Origin: Variovorax sp.
GTDB taxonomy: Bacteria; Pseudomonadota; Gammaproteobacteria; Burkholderiales; Burkholderiaceae_C
Assembly (NCBI GenBank): GCA_017744285.1
Contig: JAGIBP010000005.1
Location: 1 to 64,000, forward strand
Direction of reading: 5' to 3'
Length of the DNA stretch: 64,000 nucleotides
In this document: one piece after another, positions 43,711 through 52,217 of the stretch
How the letters are laid out: each line of letters starts with the position of its first letter
Position numbering within the stretch: position 1 is the stretch's first letter
Translations under genes and position numbers: made by a program
The notes under the pieces: model-generated
Databases searched by the model: none
What the model saw: the letters and a program-made list of their open reading frames with translations, nothing else
Told to the model about the DNA's origin: nothing

Positions 43711-45615
43711 CTAGGCGCCGGGATGGCGCGCGACGTCGTCGTCCGCGCGTTGATCGATCTCGGCCTGCAGCACGTCGGCGAGCGCATCGGCATCGTCGAT
43801 GGCGGCCTGGATCAGCGCCGCGAAGCCGGCGACCGTGGGCGCCGCCAGCGCGGCCGACGCGGACAGCGCCAGGCCCCACGTCCGGTTGACCGTCTGCGCC
43901 AGGCGCGCGGCCGACAGCGAGTCGCCGCCCAGCGCGAGGAAGTTGTCGTCGGGGCTGCCGACCGGCCGGCCCAGCAGTCCGGCGAACAGCCGCGCGACGC
44001 GGGCCTCGATGGCGGTGAAGCCGCGCGCGCCGCTGCTCGCCGCCAGCGCGGCGCGCTCCATCGCCTCGTGCAGCCGCCGGCGTTGCAGCTTCCCGCCGGC
44101 ACTGGTGGGGATCTCGCTCAGGACGTGGATGCGCGCGGGGATCTTGAAGGCGGCGATGGTGCCGAAGAGCGCTGCGCGCAGCGCCTGGGCGGGGACATGG
44201 TGGCCGCGCTCCAGCACCACGGCAGCGTGCACGTCCTCGCCCAGCGTCGGATGCGGCACGGGGTAGGCGGCTGCCTGCGCGACGGCCGGCAGGCGCAGCA
44301 GCGCCTGCTCGACGTCGAAGGGCGCGAACTTCTCGCCGCCGCGGTTGATGATGTCGGCTTCGCGCCCGACGATGTACAGATAGCCGTCGGCATCGAACCA
44401 GCCATGGTCGCCGGTCACGAACCAGCCGTCGCGGAAAGCCCCGGCGTTGGCCGCCGGCGCGTCCTCGTAGCCGCCGAAGACCACGGGCCCGCGCGCCACG
44501 ATGGCGCCGACGCTTCCCGCGGGCTGATCGCGGCCCGCGGCATCGACGACGCGCAATTCCGCGCCCGCCGGCAGGCCGACCGATCCGGCCTTGCGCCGTC
44601 CGGGCGGCAGCGGGTTGCTGGCCATCTGGGTCGCGGACTCGGTCATGCCGTAGGACTCGATGACCGGCGCGGCCCAGAGGCTCTCCAGGCGACGCAGCAG
44701 CTCGGGCGGCATCGCCGAGGAGGCCGAGCGTATGAAGCGCAGCGTGGGGTGCCAGGGTGCGCGCCGTGCGTGCGCATCGCGGGCCAGATCCGCGACCGCG
44801 CGATGGATCGTGGGGGCGGCCGTGTACCAGGTGGGCCTGAATTCGTCGATCCACGACAGAAAGTCCGCGCCGTCGAAGCCCGGCGTACACACCACGGACG
44901 ATCCGGCGGCAAGCGGCGCGAGCAGCCCGCCGACCAGGCCATGGCTGTGGAAGAGGGGCATGAGGCACAGGCCGCGGTCGTCGGCGGTGAGTGCGAGATG
45001 CCGCGCGATGTTGCCCGCCGATGCCAGCACCTGCCGATGACTGAGCGGCACGCGCTTGGGCGGCCCGGTGGTGCCCGACGTGAAGAGGACGAAGGCGGTG
45101 TCGTCCGGCGCGGGGCCGGCATGCCCGTGGGCTTTGCGCGCGTGCGCATCCGGCGGCGGACCGGACAGCCACGCATCGAGATCCAGCGCGAGGTGCACGA
45201 TGCCCTGCTGCCGCGCGAGACGGGCCGCCAGCGCATCGCCCGGCAGGGCGAGCATCGCGTCCGCGCGTGCGTCGGCCAGCAGGGCCGCCAGCTCGGACGC
45301 CGCCAGCCCGGAATGCAGCGCGACGGCCGTCGCATGGCAGCCGACCGCCAGGAGCGCGAGCGCGAGCGCCACGCCATGCGGCAGGCAGACCGCGATGCGC
45401 GAACCCGTGCTGAGGCCGCTGGACGCGAGCCATTCGCCCGCACGCGCGACGACGCCCGAGAGCTCGGCATAGCTCAACGCGAGCCCACCGGGCGCGAGCA
45501 GCGCCGGCGAGGACGGACTCGCCTGAGCGCGCGAGGACAGCCAGCGACGCAGGGTCGCGCCTTCGGCCCCCGCGGCGCTCGCGTCCTCTGCGGCGCGGAC
45601 ACGCGCGGCAGTCAC
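43711..45615 (-). CDS. Acyl-activating ligase with C-terminal carrier (T) domain
   Basis: A 634-residue two-domain protein. Residues ~20-535 form an AMP-forming ligase, with FVLFTSGTTGPPKRVPLSH, MPLFHSHGLVGGLL, SYGMTESATQM, FVTGDHGWFDADGYLYIVGR and the C-terminal Lys in TSAGGKLQRRR. Residues ~550-625 are a phosphopantetheine carrier domain with FLALGGDSLSAARL. It should activate a carboxylic acid and load it on its own carrier for condensation by C1 of the NRPS. The ligase part resembles acyl-CoA synthetases more than amino-acid A domains, so the starter is probably an acyl or small organic acid. GTG 45615 is the best start, though it lacks a clear ribosome-binding site. The 198 bases to the divergent gene must hold its promoter. 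Confidence 0.85.
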   Translation of the reverse strand: MTAARVRAAEDASAAGAEGATLRRWLSSRAQASPSSPALLAPGGLALSYAELSGVVARAGEWLASSGLSTGSRIAVCLPHGVALALALLAVGCHATAVALHSGLAASELAALLADARADAMLALPGDALAARLARQQGIVHLALDLDAWLSGPPPDAHARKAHGHAGPAPDDTAFVLFTSGTTGPPKRVPLSHRQVLASAGNIARHLALTADDRGLCLMPLFHSHGLVGGLLAPLAAGSSVVCTPGFDGADFLSWIDEFRPTWYTAAPTIHRAVADLARDAHARRAPWHPTLRFIRSASSAMPPELLRRLESLWAAPVIESYGMTESATQMASNPLPPGRRKAGSVGLPAGAELRVVDAAGRDQPAGSVGAIVARGPVVFGGYEDAPAANAGAFRDGWFVTGDHGWFDADGYLYIVGREADIINRGGEKFAPFDVEQALLRLPAVAQAAAYPVPHPTLGEDVHAAVVLERGHHVPAQALRAALFGTIAAFKIPARIHVLSEIPTSAGGKLQRRRLHEAMERAALAASSGARGFTAIEARVARLFAGLLGRPVGSPDDNFLALGGDSLSAARLAQTVNRTWGLALSASAALAAPTVAGFAALIQAAIDDADALADVLQAEIDQRADDDVARHPGA

Positions 45616-45813
45616 GGTGCCCGGGGCGCAGTCAAAGGGGGCGTCACTCGCATATCCGTCGCCTTTCTGGGAATCACGCTCCTTCTTCGCACGCCGATTT
45701 GCAGGGGTATGTAGGAAAGAGACCCAACTTGGAGACAGATGGTTACAGTCGTTCCGCGGAGGGCTTGGAAACCCTTCTGGCGAATGCGCGGCGATGCAAG
45801 AATCCGCGCCAGC

Positions 45814-46965
45814 ATGAGCGGCTTTCTCAATCACGCGGAACTGCGGCAACTCGCCAGGCGCCGGCTTCCGCGCGGGATCTTCGAATACGTCGACAGGGGC
45901 ACCGAGGACGAAGCCGGCCTTCGGCACAACCGGCAAGCCTTCGAAGCACTGCGCATCCGCCCGCGCGTGCTGACCGGCGGCGGCACCCGCTCGCAGGCCG
46001 TCACGCTGTTCGGGCAGGCGTTCGACCTTCCGCTCATCGCGGCGCCGATGGCATGCGCGGGGCTCGTGTGCTATCGCGGCGAGGTCGAGCTGGCGAAGGC
46101 GGCGGCCGCGAACGGCATGCCGTTCTGCGCGGCGCTGGAGGCCATCAACTCGCTGGAGGAGATCGTCGAAGCGAGCGCGGGGAGCACCTGGTTCCAGGTC
46201 TATGTCTGGCAGGACGAGGCGCTGGTGCGCGACCTGCTCGCGCGTGCGTGGGGCCTGGGCGTGCGCACGCTCGTCGTCACGCTCGACAGTCCGGTCGAGA
46301 GCAAGCGCGAGTACAACCTGCGAAACGGCTTCGGCATGCCGTTCCGCTTCTCGGCGCGCAACGTCTGCGACGTCGCGCTGCACCCGCGCTGGGCCTTCGG
46401 CGTGCTCGGCCGCTACCTGGCCGCCGGCCGGGTGCCTTCGCAGTCGAACTACCCGCCGGAACACCGCAGCAGCCTGTTCGCATCGAGCCGGCCCGTGGCG
46501 TTCCACGACGACCTCGGGTGGCAGCACATGCACTGGCTGCGCGAGCAGTGGAAGGGGCACCTGGTCCTCAAGGGCATCCTGCATCCGGGCGATGCGCTGC
46601 TCGCGGCAGAGCTCGGCGCGGACGGCATCGTGGTCTCGAACCATGGCGGCCGCACCTTCGACAGCGCCGTGGCGCCTATCGAGGTGCTGCCCGAGATTGC
46701 GCGCGCCGTCGGCGACCGGATGGTGGTGCTGGCCGACAGCAGCGTGCGCCGCGGCAGCGACGTGCTCAAGCTGATGGCCGCCGGCGCCAGGGCGGTGATG
46801 GTCGGCCGCGTGCTGCTCTATGGCACCGCGGTCGGCGGCATGGCGGGCGCGAGCCAGGCCATCGCGATGCTGCGCGACGAGATCGACAGGGCGCTCGCGA
46901 TGAGCGGAGGCAAGGACATTCGCAGCGTCGACGGCGATCTGCTCTTCGGCGCGGGCCGGCGCTGA
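45814..46965 (+). CDS. FMN-dependent alpha-hydroxy acid dehydrogenase
   Basis: A 383-residue member of the L-lactate/mandelate dehydrogenase and glycolate oxidase family. ATG 45814 (MSGFLNHAELRQLARRRLP) gives the usual N-terminus; the upstream in-frame ATG at 45739 adds 25 unconserved residues. FMN and catalytic residues are in IFEYVDRGTEDE (about 20-31), IAAPMACAGL, VVTLDSPVESKREYN, LVLKGI (FMN-binding Lys) and the active-site motif GIVVSNHGGRTFD with its catalytic His. It oxidises a 2-hydroxy acid to a 2-keto acid. The substrate is not clear, and nearby aromatic-acid genes make mandelate-like compounds possible. It is divergent from the NRPS ligase gene. Confidence 0.88.
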   Translation: MSGFLNHAELRQLARRRLPRGIFEYVDRGTEDEAGLRHNRQAFEALRIRPRVLTGGGTRSQAVTLFGQAFDLPLIAAPMACAGLVCYRGEVELAKAAAANGMPFCAALEAINSLEEIVEASAGSTWFQVYVWQDEALVRDLLARAWGLGVRTLVVTLDSPVESKREYNLRNGFGMPFRFSARNVCDVALHPRWAFGVLGRYLAAGRVPSQSNYPPEHRSSLFASSRPVAFHDDLGWQHMHWLREQWKGHLVLKGILHPGDALLAAELGADGIVVSNHGGRTFDSAVAPIEVLPEIARAVGDRMVVLADSSVRRGSDVLKLMAAGARAVMVGRVLLYGTAVGGMAGASQAIAMLRDEIDRALAMSGGKDIRSVDGDLLFGAGRR

Positions 46966-47013
46966 ACCCCTTGCGAACCAGGGGAGGCGACGGCCGGGCC
47001 GGCGAGGCAGGGC

Positions 47014-47967
47014 ATGCTAGATTCCCGCGGGACACAAGCCATCGACGTGAACATCTCCATTCGCCAACTGCAGGGATTCATACGGGTGGCGCGGCTGGGG
47101 AGCTTCACACGCGCCGCCGAGCAACTGCACATCACGCAGGCGGGGCTGAGCGCGATGATCCGGGACCTCGAAGCCTTGCTGGGCTGCCGCCTGTTCGATC
47201 GCACCACGCGCTCGGTCTCGCTCACGCGCGAAGGGCACGATCTTCTGCCGTCGGCCGAGCGCATCGTCGCCGAGATGGCCTCCGCCGTCGCCAACATCCA
47301 GGCCTCGACCGCGAAGGCGCGGCGCATCCTCACGGTGGCGGTGACGCCCATCGTCGCGGCCGGGCTGCTTCCGCAGGTCTGCCGGGAACTCATGGCCGTG
47401 GCGCCCGAGGTCACGATCCAGGTGCGCGACGTTCCGCAGCCGCAGATCCAGCGCCTGGTGGACAGCGGCGAGGTCGACATCGGCCTGGCGATCTACCTCA
47501 AGCCGGCCGCGGGCTGCGAGGTGAAGCACCTGCTCGACTTCCGCATGATGTGCATCGCGCCCGCGGGCCAGTTGCCGAAGGGAAGAAGGCGCAGGTCCGG
47601 CTTCAGGGACCTGGCCTGGCGGCACCTGCCGTCCAGCCCGTTGATCGCGCTGCCGGCCGACTCGTACATCCAGCAGGAGATCGACGCGTACCTTGACGCG
47701 CACGGCCGGGCCGTCGAAGGCCGGCCGGTGTGCAACTCGATGCAGACCATCATCGCGATGGTCGCGGCGGGCTACGGTGCCTCCGTGCTGCCCTCCATGA
47801 TCGTCCCGCAATGTCCGGCCGCTCAGTTCGATCTGGCCTGCATGACCGAGCCGTCGGTGCCCCTGCCCTACTACCTGATCGCCAGGAAGGGCCGGAAGCT
47901 CCCCGACACGGTCGAGTCGTTCGCGCAGACCTTCGTGCGGGTGGCCACGCGCCTGTGCGGCACCTGA
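47014..47967 (+). CDS. LysR-family transcriptional regulator
   Basis: A 317-residue LysR protein. The helix-turn-helix is in about 14-73 (ISIRQLQGFIRVARLGSFTRAAEQLHITQAGLSAMIRDLE), followed by the effector-binding domain with PADSYIQQEIDAYLDAHG and a SMQTIIAMVAAGYGASVLPSM segment. It lies 48 bases after the hydroxy-acid dehydrogenase on the same strand and converges with the oxygenase operon, ending 10 bases from it. It may regulate either. The actual start may be GTG 47047, since the first 11 residues are not family-like. Confidence 0.9.
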   Translation: MLDSRGTQAIDVNISIRQLQGFIRVARLGSFTRAAEQLHITQAGLSAMIRDLEALLGCRLFDRTTRSVSLTREGHDLLPSAERIVAEMASAVANIQASTAKARRILTVAVTPIVAAGLLPQVCRELMAVAPEVTIQVRDVPQPQIQRLVDSGEVDIGLAIYLKPAAGCEVKHLLDFRMMCIAPAGQLPKGRRRRSGFRDLAWRHLPSSPLIALPADSYIQQEIDAYLDAHGRAVEGRPVCNSMQTIIAMVAAGYGASVLPSMIVPQCPAAQFDLACMTEPSVPLPYYLIARKGRKLPDTVESFAQTFVRVATRLCGT

Positions 47968-47977
47968 CGATCGGGCC

Positions 47978-49198
47978 CTACGCGGCGACGGGCGCCAGCA
48001 GCGGCGTGTTCTCCGGTTCGTAGGCGAACAGCCAGCCGTAGCGCTCGCGCACCTTGCTCTCTTCCCACTCGCGCGCCACATAGCGGGCGGCGCCCGCCGC
48101 ATCGGCCAGTTCGGGGTTGTGGAAGCGCTTCGTGTTGGCCGCGGAGCCGAGGACGATGCGCGTGGTGCGCTCGATGCGCGTCGCCTGGTACACCTGCAGG
48201 GCATGCGCGGGATCGTCGCCATGGGCCTGCAACGCACGCGTGAGCACGCGGGCGTCCTCGATCGCCATGCCCGCGCCCTGGGCCAGGAAGGGCAGGGTCG
48301 GGTGCGCGGCGTCGCCGAGCAGGGTCACGCGGCCGCGCGTCCAGTTCTTCAGCGGTTCCCGGACCATCATCGCCCAGCGCAGGGGTTGGTCGATCAGGCG
48401 CACGAAGGACTGGACGTCCTCGTGCCACCCCCGGAAGTCCTCGAGGCATTCCTCGACCGAGCCGCGCTCCGTCCACGACTCGCGCACCCACTGCTGCTTC
48501 TCGACGATGCCGGTGAAGCTGACCAGCGATCCGCCGTGGACCGGGTAGTGCACGATGTGCGCGCCGGGCCCGACCCAGTTGACGCCCGAACTGCCGCGCA
48601 TGCTGGCCGGCAACTGCGCGATCGGCAGGACACCGCGCCAGGCGATGCAGCCCGAGAAGACCGGGCGGTCCTGCGCGATGAGCTGCTCGCGCGTGACCGA
48701 GTGGACGCCGTCCGCGCCAATCAGCACATCCCCGGCGAGCCGGGTGCCGTCGGCCAGCCGGACGAACGCGCCGTCGCCGTTCTGGCCGACCTCGTCGACC
48801 TTGGCGCCCAGGCGAAGCGCATCCGGCGCGCGCGCGGCCAGCGCGCGCACCAGGATGTCGTGCAGGTCCGGACGATGCAGCATCATGTACGCGTGCCCGT
48901 AGCGCTCCAGCGATTCGGCGCCCAGGTCGAACAGGGGCCATTCCTGGCCCGTGTTCCACAGGCGAATGACCTTGCCTCCCGGCTGGATGGTGACGCGCCT
49001 GAGTTCGTCGTTCAGGCCGAGCCCGTTGAGCACGCGCGTGGCGTTCGGGCTGAGCTGAAGGCCCGCGCCGACGGCCTTGAGCTCCGAGGCCTGTTCGAGC
49101 ACGGTCACCTTGTAGCCGGCCTGGACCAGGCACAGCGCCGCCGTGAGGCCGCCGATGCCGGCGCCCGAGATCAGGATTCTGTCGATCGATGAAGTCAT
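47978..49198 (-). CDS. FAD-dependent aromatic-ring monooxygenase (salicylate / 3-hydroxybenzoate hydroxylase type)
   Basis: A 406-residue group A flavin monooxygenase. FAD motifs are ILISGAGIGGLTAALCLVQAG (about 8-28), the DG motif DVLIGADGVHSVTREQ (about 155-170) and the GD motif VTLLGDAAHPTLPFLAQGAGMAIEDA (about 287-312). The pattern is closest to salicylate and 3-hydroxybenzoate 6-hydroxylases. It would hydroxylate an aromatic acid with NAD(P)H and O2. It is the last gene of a leftward operon after the Rieske dioxygenase genes, so it may act on the dioxygenase product or on a parallel substrate converging on the same ring-cleavage intermediate. Confidence 0.86.
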   Translation of the reverse strand: MTSSIDRILISGAGIGGLTAALCLVQAGYKVTVLEQASELKAVGAGLQLSPNATRVLNGLGLNDELRRVTIQPGGKVIRLWNTGQEWPLFDLGAESLERYGHAYMMLHRPDLHDILVRALAARAPDALRLGAKVDEVGQNGDGAFVRLADGTRLAGDVLIGADGVHSVTREQLIAQDRPVFSGCIAWRGVLPIAQLPASMRGSSGVNWVGPGAHIVHYPVHGGSLVSFTGIVEKQQWVRESWTERGSVEECLEDFRGWHEDVQSFVRLIDQPLRWAMMVREPLKNWTRGRVTLLGDAAHPTLPFLAQGAGMAIEDARVLTRALQAHGDDPAHALQVYQATRIERTTRIVLGSAANTKRFHNPELADAAGAARYVAREWEESKVRERYGWLFAYEPENTPLLAPVAA

Positions 49199-49211
49199 GG
49201 TGTGCGAGGGG

Positions 49212-49724
49212 TCAGAGATAGAAGAAGTCCAGCTGGGAGCGCAGGAAGTCGTTGGCCAGCACGATCTTCTTGCGCTGGATGCGATAGGCGCCGCCGCTGC
49301 CATCGACAACCCAGCGCAGCGTGTGTTCGTAGCGGCCCGCATAGGAGACGAGCTCGCCGTCCTTGTGCTGGAACACATGGCTGTTCCAGGCCGACTTCAC
49401 CAGCACGCCGTCGCCGTCGTCCTGCGCTGTCGCGAGGCTTCCGGCCACCAGGTGCGCCGTGCGCGGAATGGGCAGGCTGGCCACCGACCGTCCGGAGATC
49501 ACCCGCTGCACGCGCTCGCGCAGGAAGGCGCGGCCTTCGAGGTGCATGAAGGACAACTCGGTCATCGGGTCCTGCGACAACTCGGACTCGCTGCGCCAGG
49601 TCGGCACCCAGAGCACGGCGTCTTCCAGGTAGAGGTCGAGCCATGCGTTCCAGTTCTGCTCGTCGAGCAGCTGCGCTTCGAGCGCGACCAGCTCGACCGC
49701 GAGAGACTTGCGCTCGGCGTTCAT
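49212..49724 (-). CDS. Aromatic-ring-hydroxylating dioxygenase, beta (small) subunit
   Basis: A 170-residue structural subunit of a Rieske non-heme iron dioxygenase. It has the NTF2-like fold pattern LEAQLLDEQNWNAWLDLYLEDAVLWVPTW (about 15-43), DPMTELSFMHLEGRAFLRERVQRV, and the family ending KKIVLANDFLRSQLDFFYL. It resembles the beta subunits of benzoate and anthranilate dioxygenases. ATG 49724 has GGAGG upstream and overlaps the alpha-subunit stop by 4 bases, showing coupled translation and equal stoichiometry. It supports the alpha subunit in an alpha3beta3 hexamer, by family knowledge. Confidence 0.9.
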   Translation of the reverse strand: MNAERKSLAVELVALEAQLLDEQNWNAWLDLYLEDAVLWVPTWRSESELSQDPMTELSFMHLEGRAFLRERVQRVISGRSVASLPIPRTAHLVAGSLATAQDDGDGVLVKSAWNSHVFQHKDGELVSYAGRYEHTLRWVVDGSGGAYRIQRKKIVLANDFLRSQLDFFYL

Positions 49725-51070
49725 GCCGCCTCCTTCGCCCGTGCCTGCGCATCGCGGGCCAGGCCGCGCTCGATCAACTCGCGCCAGTAGCGGTAGGTGG
49801 GCTGCATGACGGTCTCGTCGCCCAGGTTGAAGGCGCCCACCACGGACGAGACGGGCGCCAGCCCCAGCTCGGCCGCCGCCGCGGGCGGCGTGGCGGTGCG
49901 CGCGGTGGTGCCGCGCACGTGCCCCTGCTGCCATCGGATGGACCGCGCCGCGAAGCCGCGCTGGCAATCCTCGTAGTTGCTGATGTCGTCCGGTGTCGCG
50001 AGGCCCGTGGGATTGAAGAACTCCTCGTACTGGCGGATCCTCAGGCGGCGCGCCTCGGCGGATTCGCCCACCGGCGCCAGGCAGAAGGTCGTCATCTCGG
50101 TGCGATCCACCGACAGCGGCCGCCAGATGCGCAGCTGCAGCGATGCGTTCTCGGCGAACTGCGCGTTCGGGAAGGCGGTGATGTTCCGCACGTAGGTCAT
50201 CCACTTCGCCCGCGTGGCGCCGACGCGGCGTTCGAGCTCGTCGCGAACGAACGAGAGCGGCGTGGCCTTGTCGCTTGGGGCCGGTCCCCACATGGCGTTG
50301 TGCCCATGGGCGAATGCGAAGGTGCCCCGCTGCAGTTCGGTGCTCTTGAACTTCGAATAGACGGAGGAGGCGCTCTCCCGCTTCTGCAGCGCCTGGATGT
50401 AGGACGGGTGCGTCGACGAGAAGTGATAGGGATCGACGCCGTTCTCCATCTGCAGCTTCCAGTTGCCGTTGAACGTGAACCGCGTGCGGCCCGGGATGCA
50501 TTCGATGCCATGCGGGCTCTGGTCCACGATCAGGTCGATCATCTTGCGCAGGTCGCCGAGGTAGTCTTCGAGCGCCGGCACGTCGGCGTTGAGGCTTGCG
50601 AACAGCACGCCGCGATAGCTCTCGAAGCGCGCGACCGGCAACAGGCCGTGGTCCTGCGCGGAAAAGCACTCGGGGTAGGCGCCCTCGCGCTGGTCCTTGA
50701 CGAGGATGTTGCGGCCGGTCGCGTCATAGGCCCAGCCGTGGTACTGGCACACGAAAGTGCGGGCGCTGCCCTGGCCGTGGTGGCAGACCAGCGCGCCCTT
50801 GTGGCGGCAGCTGTTGATCAGGCAATGCAGCTGCCCATGGGCATCGCGGGTGACGATCACCGGCGAACGCCCGATGTGGGTGGAGATGAAGTCGTAGGGC
50901 TTCGGGACCTGGGACTCGAGTCCGACCAGGTTCCATGTGCCCTCGAAGATGTGCTTCATCTCGAGCTCGAACACGTCCGGATCGCGATAGATGTCGCGGC
51001 CGACGAGAAAGTCTTGCCCGGCGTCTTCGTCGAAGAGCGTGCGGAGCGAGGTGCGGGAGGTGCGATTCAT
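49721..51070 (-). CDS. Aromatic-ring-hydroxylating dioxygenase, alpha (catalytic) subunit
   Basis: A 449-residue Rieske oxygenase. The 2Fe-2S ligands are Cys88/His90 (SCRHKG) and Cys108/His111 (CQYHGW). The mononuclear iron site is in NGNWKLQMENGVDPYHFSSTHPSY, with His216 and His221 as ligands and a bridging Asp213 region. It belongs to the benzoate/anthranilate/salicylate group. It dihydroxylates an aromatic carboxylate with O2. The required ferredoxin/reductase component is not encoded in this operon; an FMN reductase gene lies 1.1 kb upstream but is of a different type. A Bug-type binding protein gene lies directly upstream in the operon (8 bases). Confidence 0.92.
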   Translation of the reverse strand: MNRTSRTSLRTLFDEDAGQDFLVGRDIYRDPDVFELEMKHIFEGTWNLVGLESQVPKPYDFISTHIGRSPVIVTRDAHGQLHCLINSCRHKGALVCHHGQGSARTFVCQYHGWAYDATGRNILVKDQREGAYPECFSAQDHGLLPVARFESYRGVLFASLNADVPALEDYLGDLRKMIDLIVDQSPHGIECIPGRTRFTFNGNWKLQMENGVDPYHFSSTHPSYIQALQKRESASSVYSKFKSTELQRGTFAFAHGHNAMWGPAPSDKATPLSFVRDELERRVGATRAKWMTYVRNITAFPNAQFAENASLQLRIWRPLSVDRTEMTTFCLAPVGESAEARRLRIRQYEEFFNPTGLATPDDISNYEDCQRGFAARSIRWQQGHVRGTTARTATPPAAAAELGLAPVSSVVGAFNLGDETVMQPTYRYWRELIERGLARDAQARAKEAA

Positions 51071-51078
51071 GATGGCGA

Positions 51079-52062
51079 CTACTGCTTCAGCGAAATGCCC
51101 GCTGCCTTGATGAGTGCGGCCCACCGCTTGCCGTCTTCGTCGATCTTCCGTGCGAAGCCCGCGGGCGTCGTGGCCTCGACGAAGAAGCCTGCGGTGCGAA
51201 GCGCCTTGACGACGTCGGGATCCTTCACGATGGCCGCGATGCCCTCGTTCAGCAACGAGATCCTCTCCGGCGCCGTGCCTTTGGGGGCCAGCAGTCCGAA
51301 CCACGTGGTCGCGTCGAAGCCCGGATAGCCCTGTTCGTCGAGGGTCGGTACCTCGGGCAGGTCCGGCCAGCGTTGCAGGCTGGTGACCGCCAGCGGCACC
51401 ACGCGCTGGGACTTCACCATCGGCGTGATGGTGGTGGGCGTGTCGAACAGGATGTCGACATCGCCACCGAGCAGCGCCGTCATCATGGGGCCGCCCCCGT
51501 TGTACGGAACGTGAAGGGCGGAAACCTTCGCGCGGTCCTTGAACAGCTCGGTGATCATGTGGGCCGTCCCGCCCGTGCCGGTCGAGGCGTAGTTGAGCTT
51601 GCCCGGCTCGCGCTTCGCGAGCTTGACCAGTTCGTCGGTGTTCTTGACGCCCAGCGCGGGCTTCGCGACGAGGATGAACGGCGCCGCCACGACCAGGGAG
51701 ATCGGCGCGAACGAGCCGACCGGGTCATAGCGCACCTCCTGGAGATGCGGCGCGATGGCCAGCGCGCTGGCGGTGCCCCACAGAAGGGTGTAGCCATCGG
51801 GCCGGGCCGCGGCGACCTTGGCGGTCCCGATCGTGCTGCCCGCGCCCGGGACGTTCTCGACCACGAACGGAGCGTTGAGTTGCTTGGCCAGGGCCGTCGC
51901 CACCACGCGCGCCGAGGTGTCGGTCGGGCCGCCGGAGGCAAACGGCACGACGATGGTGACGGGCTTGTTCGGGTAGTCGGCTGCCGGCGCAGCGGCGGCG
52001 CCGGCGGCGGCGAATAGCGCCATGAGGCCGCGCTGGAGGCGGCGGAAGATCGTGGGGGGCAC
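51079..52062 (-). CDS. Bug/TctC-type solute-binding protein
   Basis: A 327-residue periplasmic binding protein, first gene of the oxygenase operon. GTG 52062 has AGGAG at proper spacing and gives a signal peptide (RRLQRGLMALFAAAGAAAAPAA); no ATG fits. Family motifs are YPNKPVTIVVPFASGGPTDTSAR (about 32-54), VVENVPGAGSTIGTAKVAAARPDGYT and YDPVGSFAPISLV. No TctA/TctB genes accompany it. It probably captures the aromatic acid consumed by the dioxygenase, which is an inference from operon position. Confidence 0.9.
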   Translation of the reverse strand: MPPTIFRRLQRGLMALFAAAGAAAAPAADYPNKPVTIVVPFASGGPTDTSARVVATALAKQLNAPFVVENVPGAGSTIGTAKVAAARPDGYTLLWGTASALAIAPHLQEVRYDPVGSFAPISLVVAAPFILVAKPALGVKNTDELVKLAKREPGKLNYASTGTGGTAHMITELFKDRAKVSALHVPYNGGGPMMTALLGGDVDILFDTPTTITPMVKSQRVVPLAVTSLQRWPDLPEVPTLDEQGYPGFDATTWFGLLAPKGTAPERISLLNEGIAAIVKDPDVVKALRTAGFFVEATTPAGFARKIDEDGKRWAALIKAAGISLKQ

Positions 52063-52090
52063 TGCGTCTCCTGTGTGTCTGAGGTCTCTG

Positions 52091-52165
52091 GAGCGCCGGA
52101 TTACACCGGCGCTCGACTCACAAGTGAAGCAACAATATCTATTGAATGCACAAGGAATTCTTGTG
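52091..52165. promoter_or_regulatory. Hairpin and palindromic operator candidate upstream of the oxygenase operon
   Basis: Two elements lie in this 155-base gap. GAGCGCCGG (52091-52099) and CCGGCGCTC (52106-52114) form a perfect 9-bp stem with loop ATTACA. CACAAGGAATTCTTGTG (52149-52165) is a 17-base palindrome with one mismatch around its centre; a further CACAAG half-site occurs near 52127. The palindrome is ~90 bases before the GTG start of the Bug gene, a fitting operator position. The hairpin may end transcription of the FMN reductase gene. Confidence 0.5.
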
Positions 52166-52217
52166 AATCCAACGCCCGCCCCCCGACAGGCAGCGCCCTG
52201 TCGGCGCGGCGAGCGCG

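Noticed and set aside
37052..45433. A 2793-codon open frame on the - strand overlapping the NRPS and ligase genes in another frame
   Set aside because: It is very rich in Arg, Ala and Gly and has no domain motifs, while the frames at 37144-43689 and 43711-45615 have complete catalytic motifs and sensible ends.
43015..45714. An 899-codon + strand open frame opposite the ligase gene
   Set aside because: It runs antisense to a protein with clear adenylation and carrier motifs and itself has only Arg/Gly/Ala-rich sequence.
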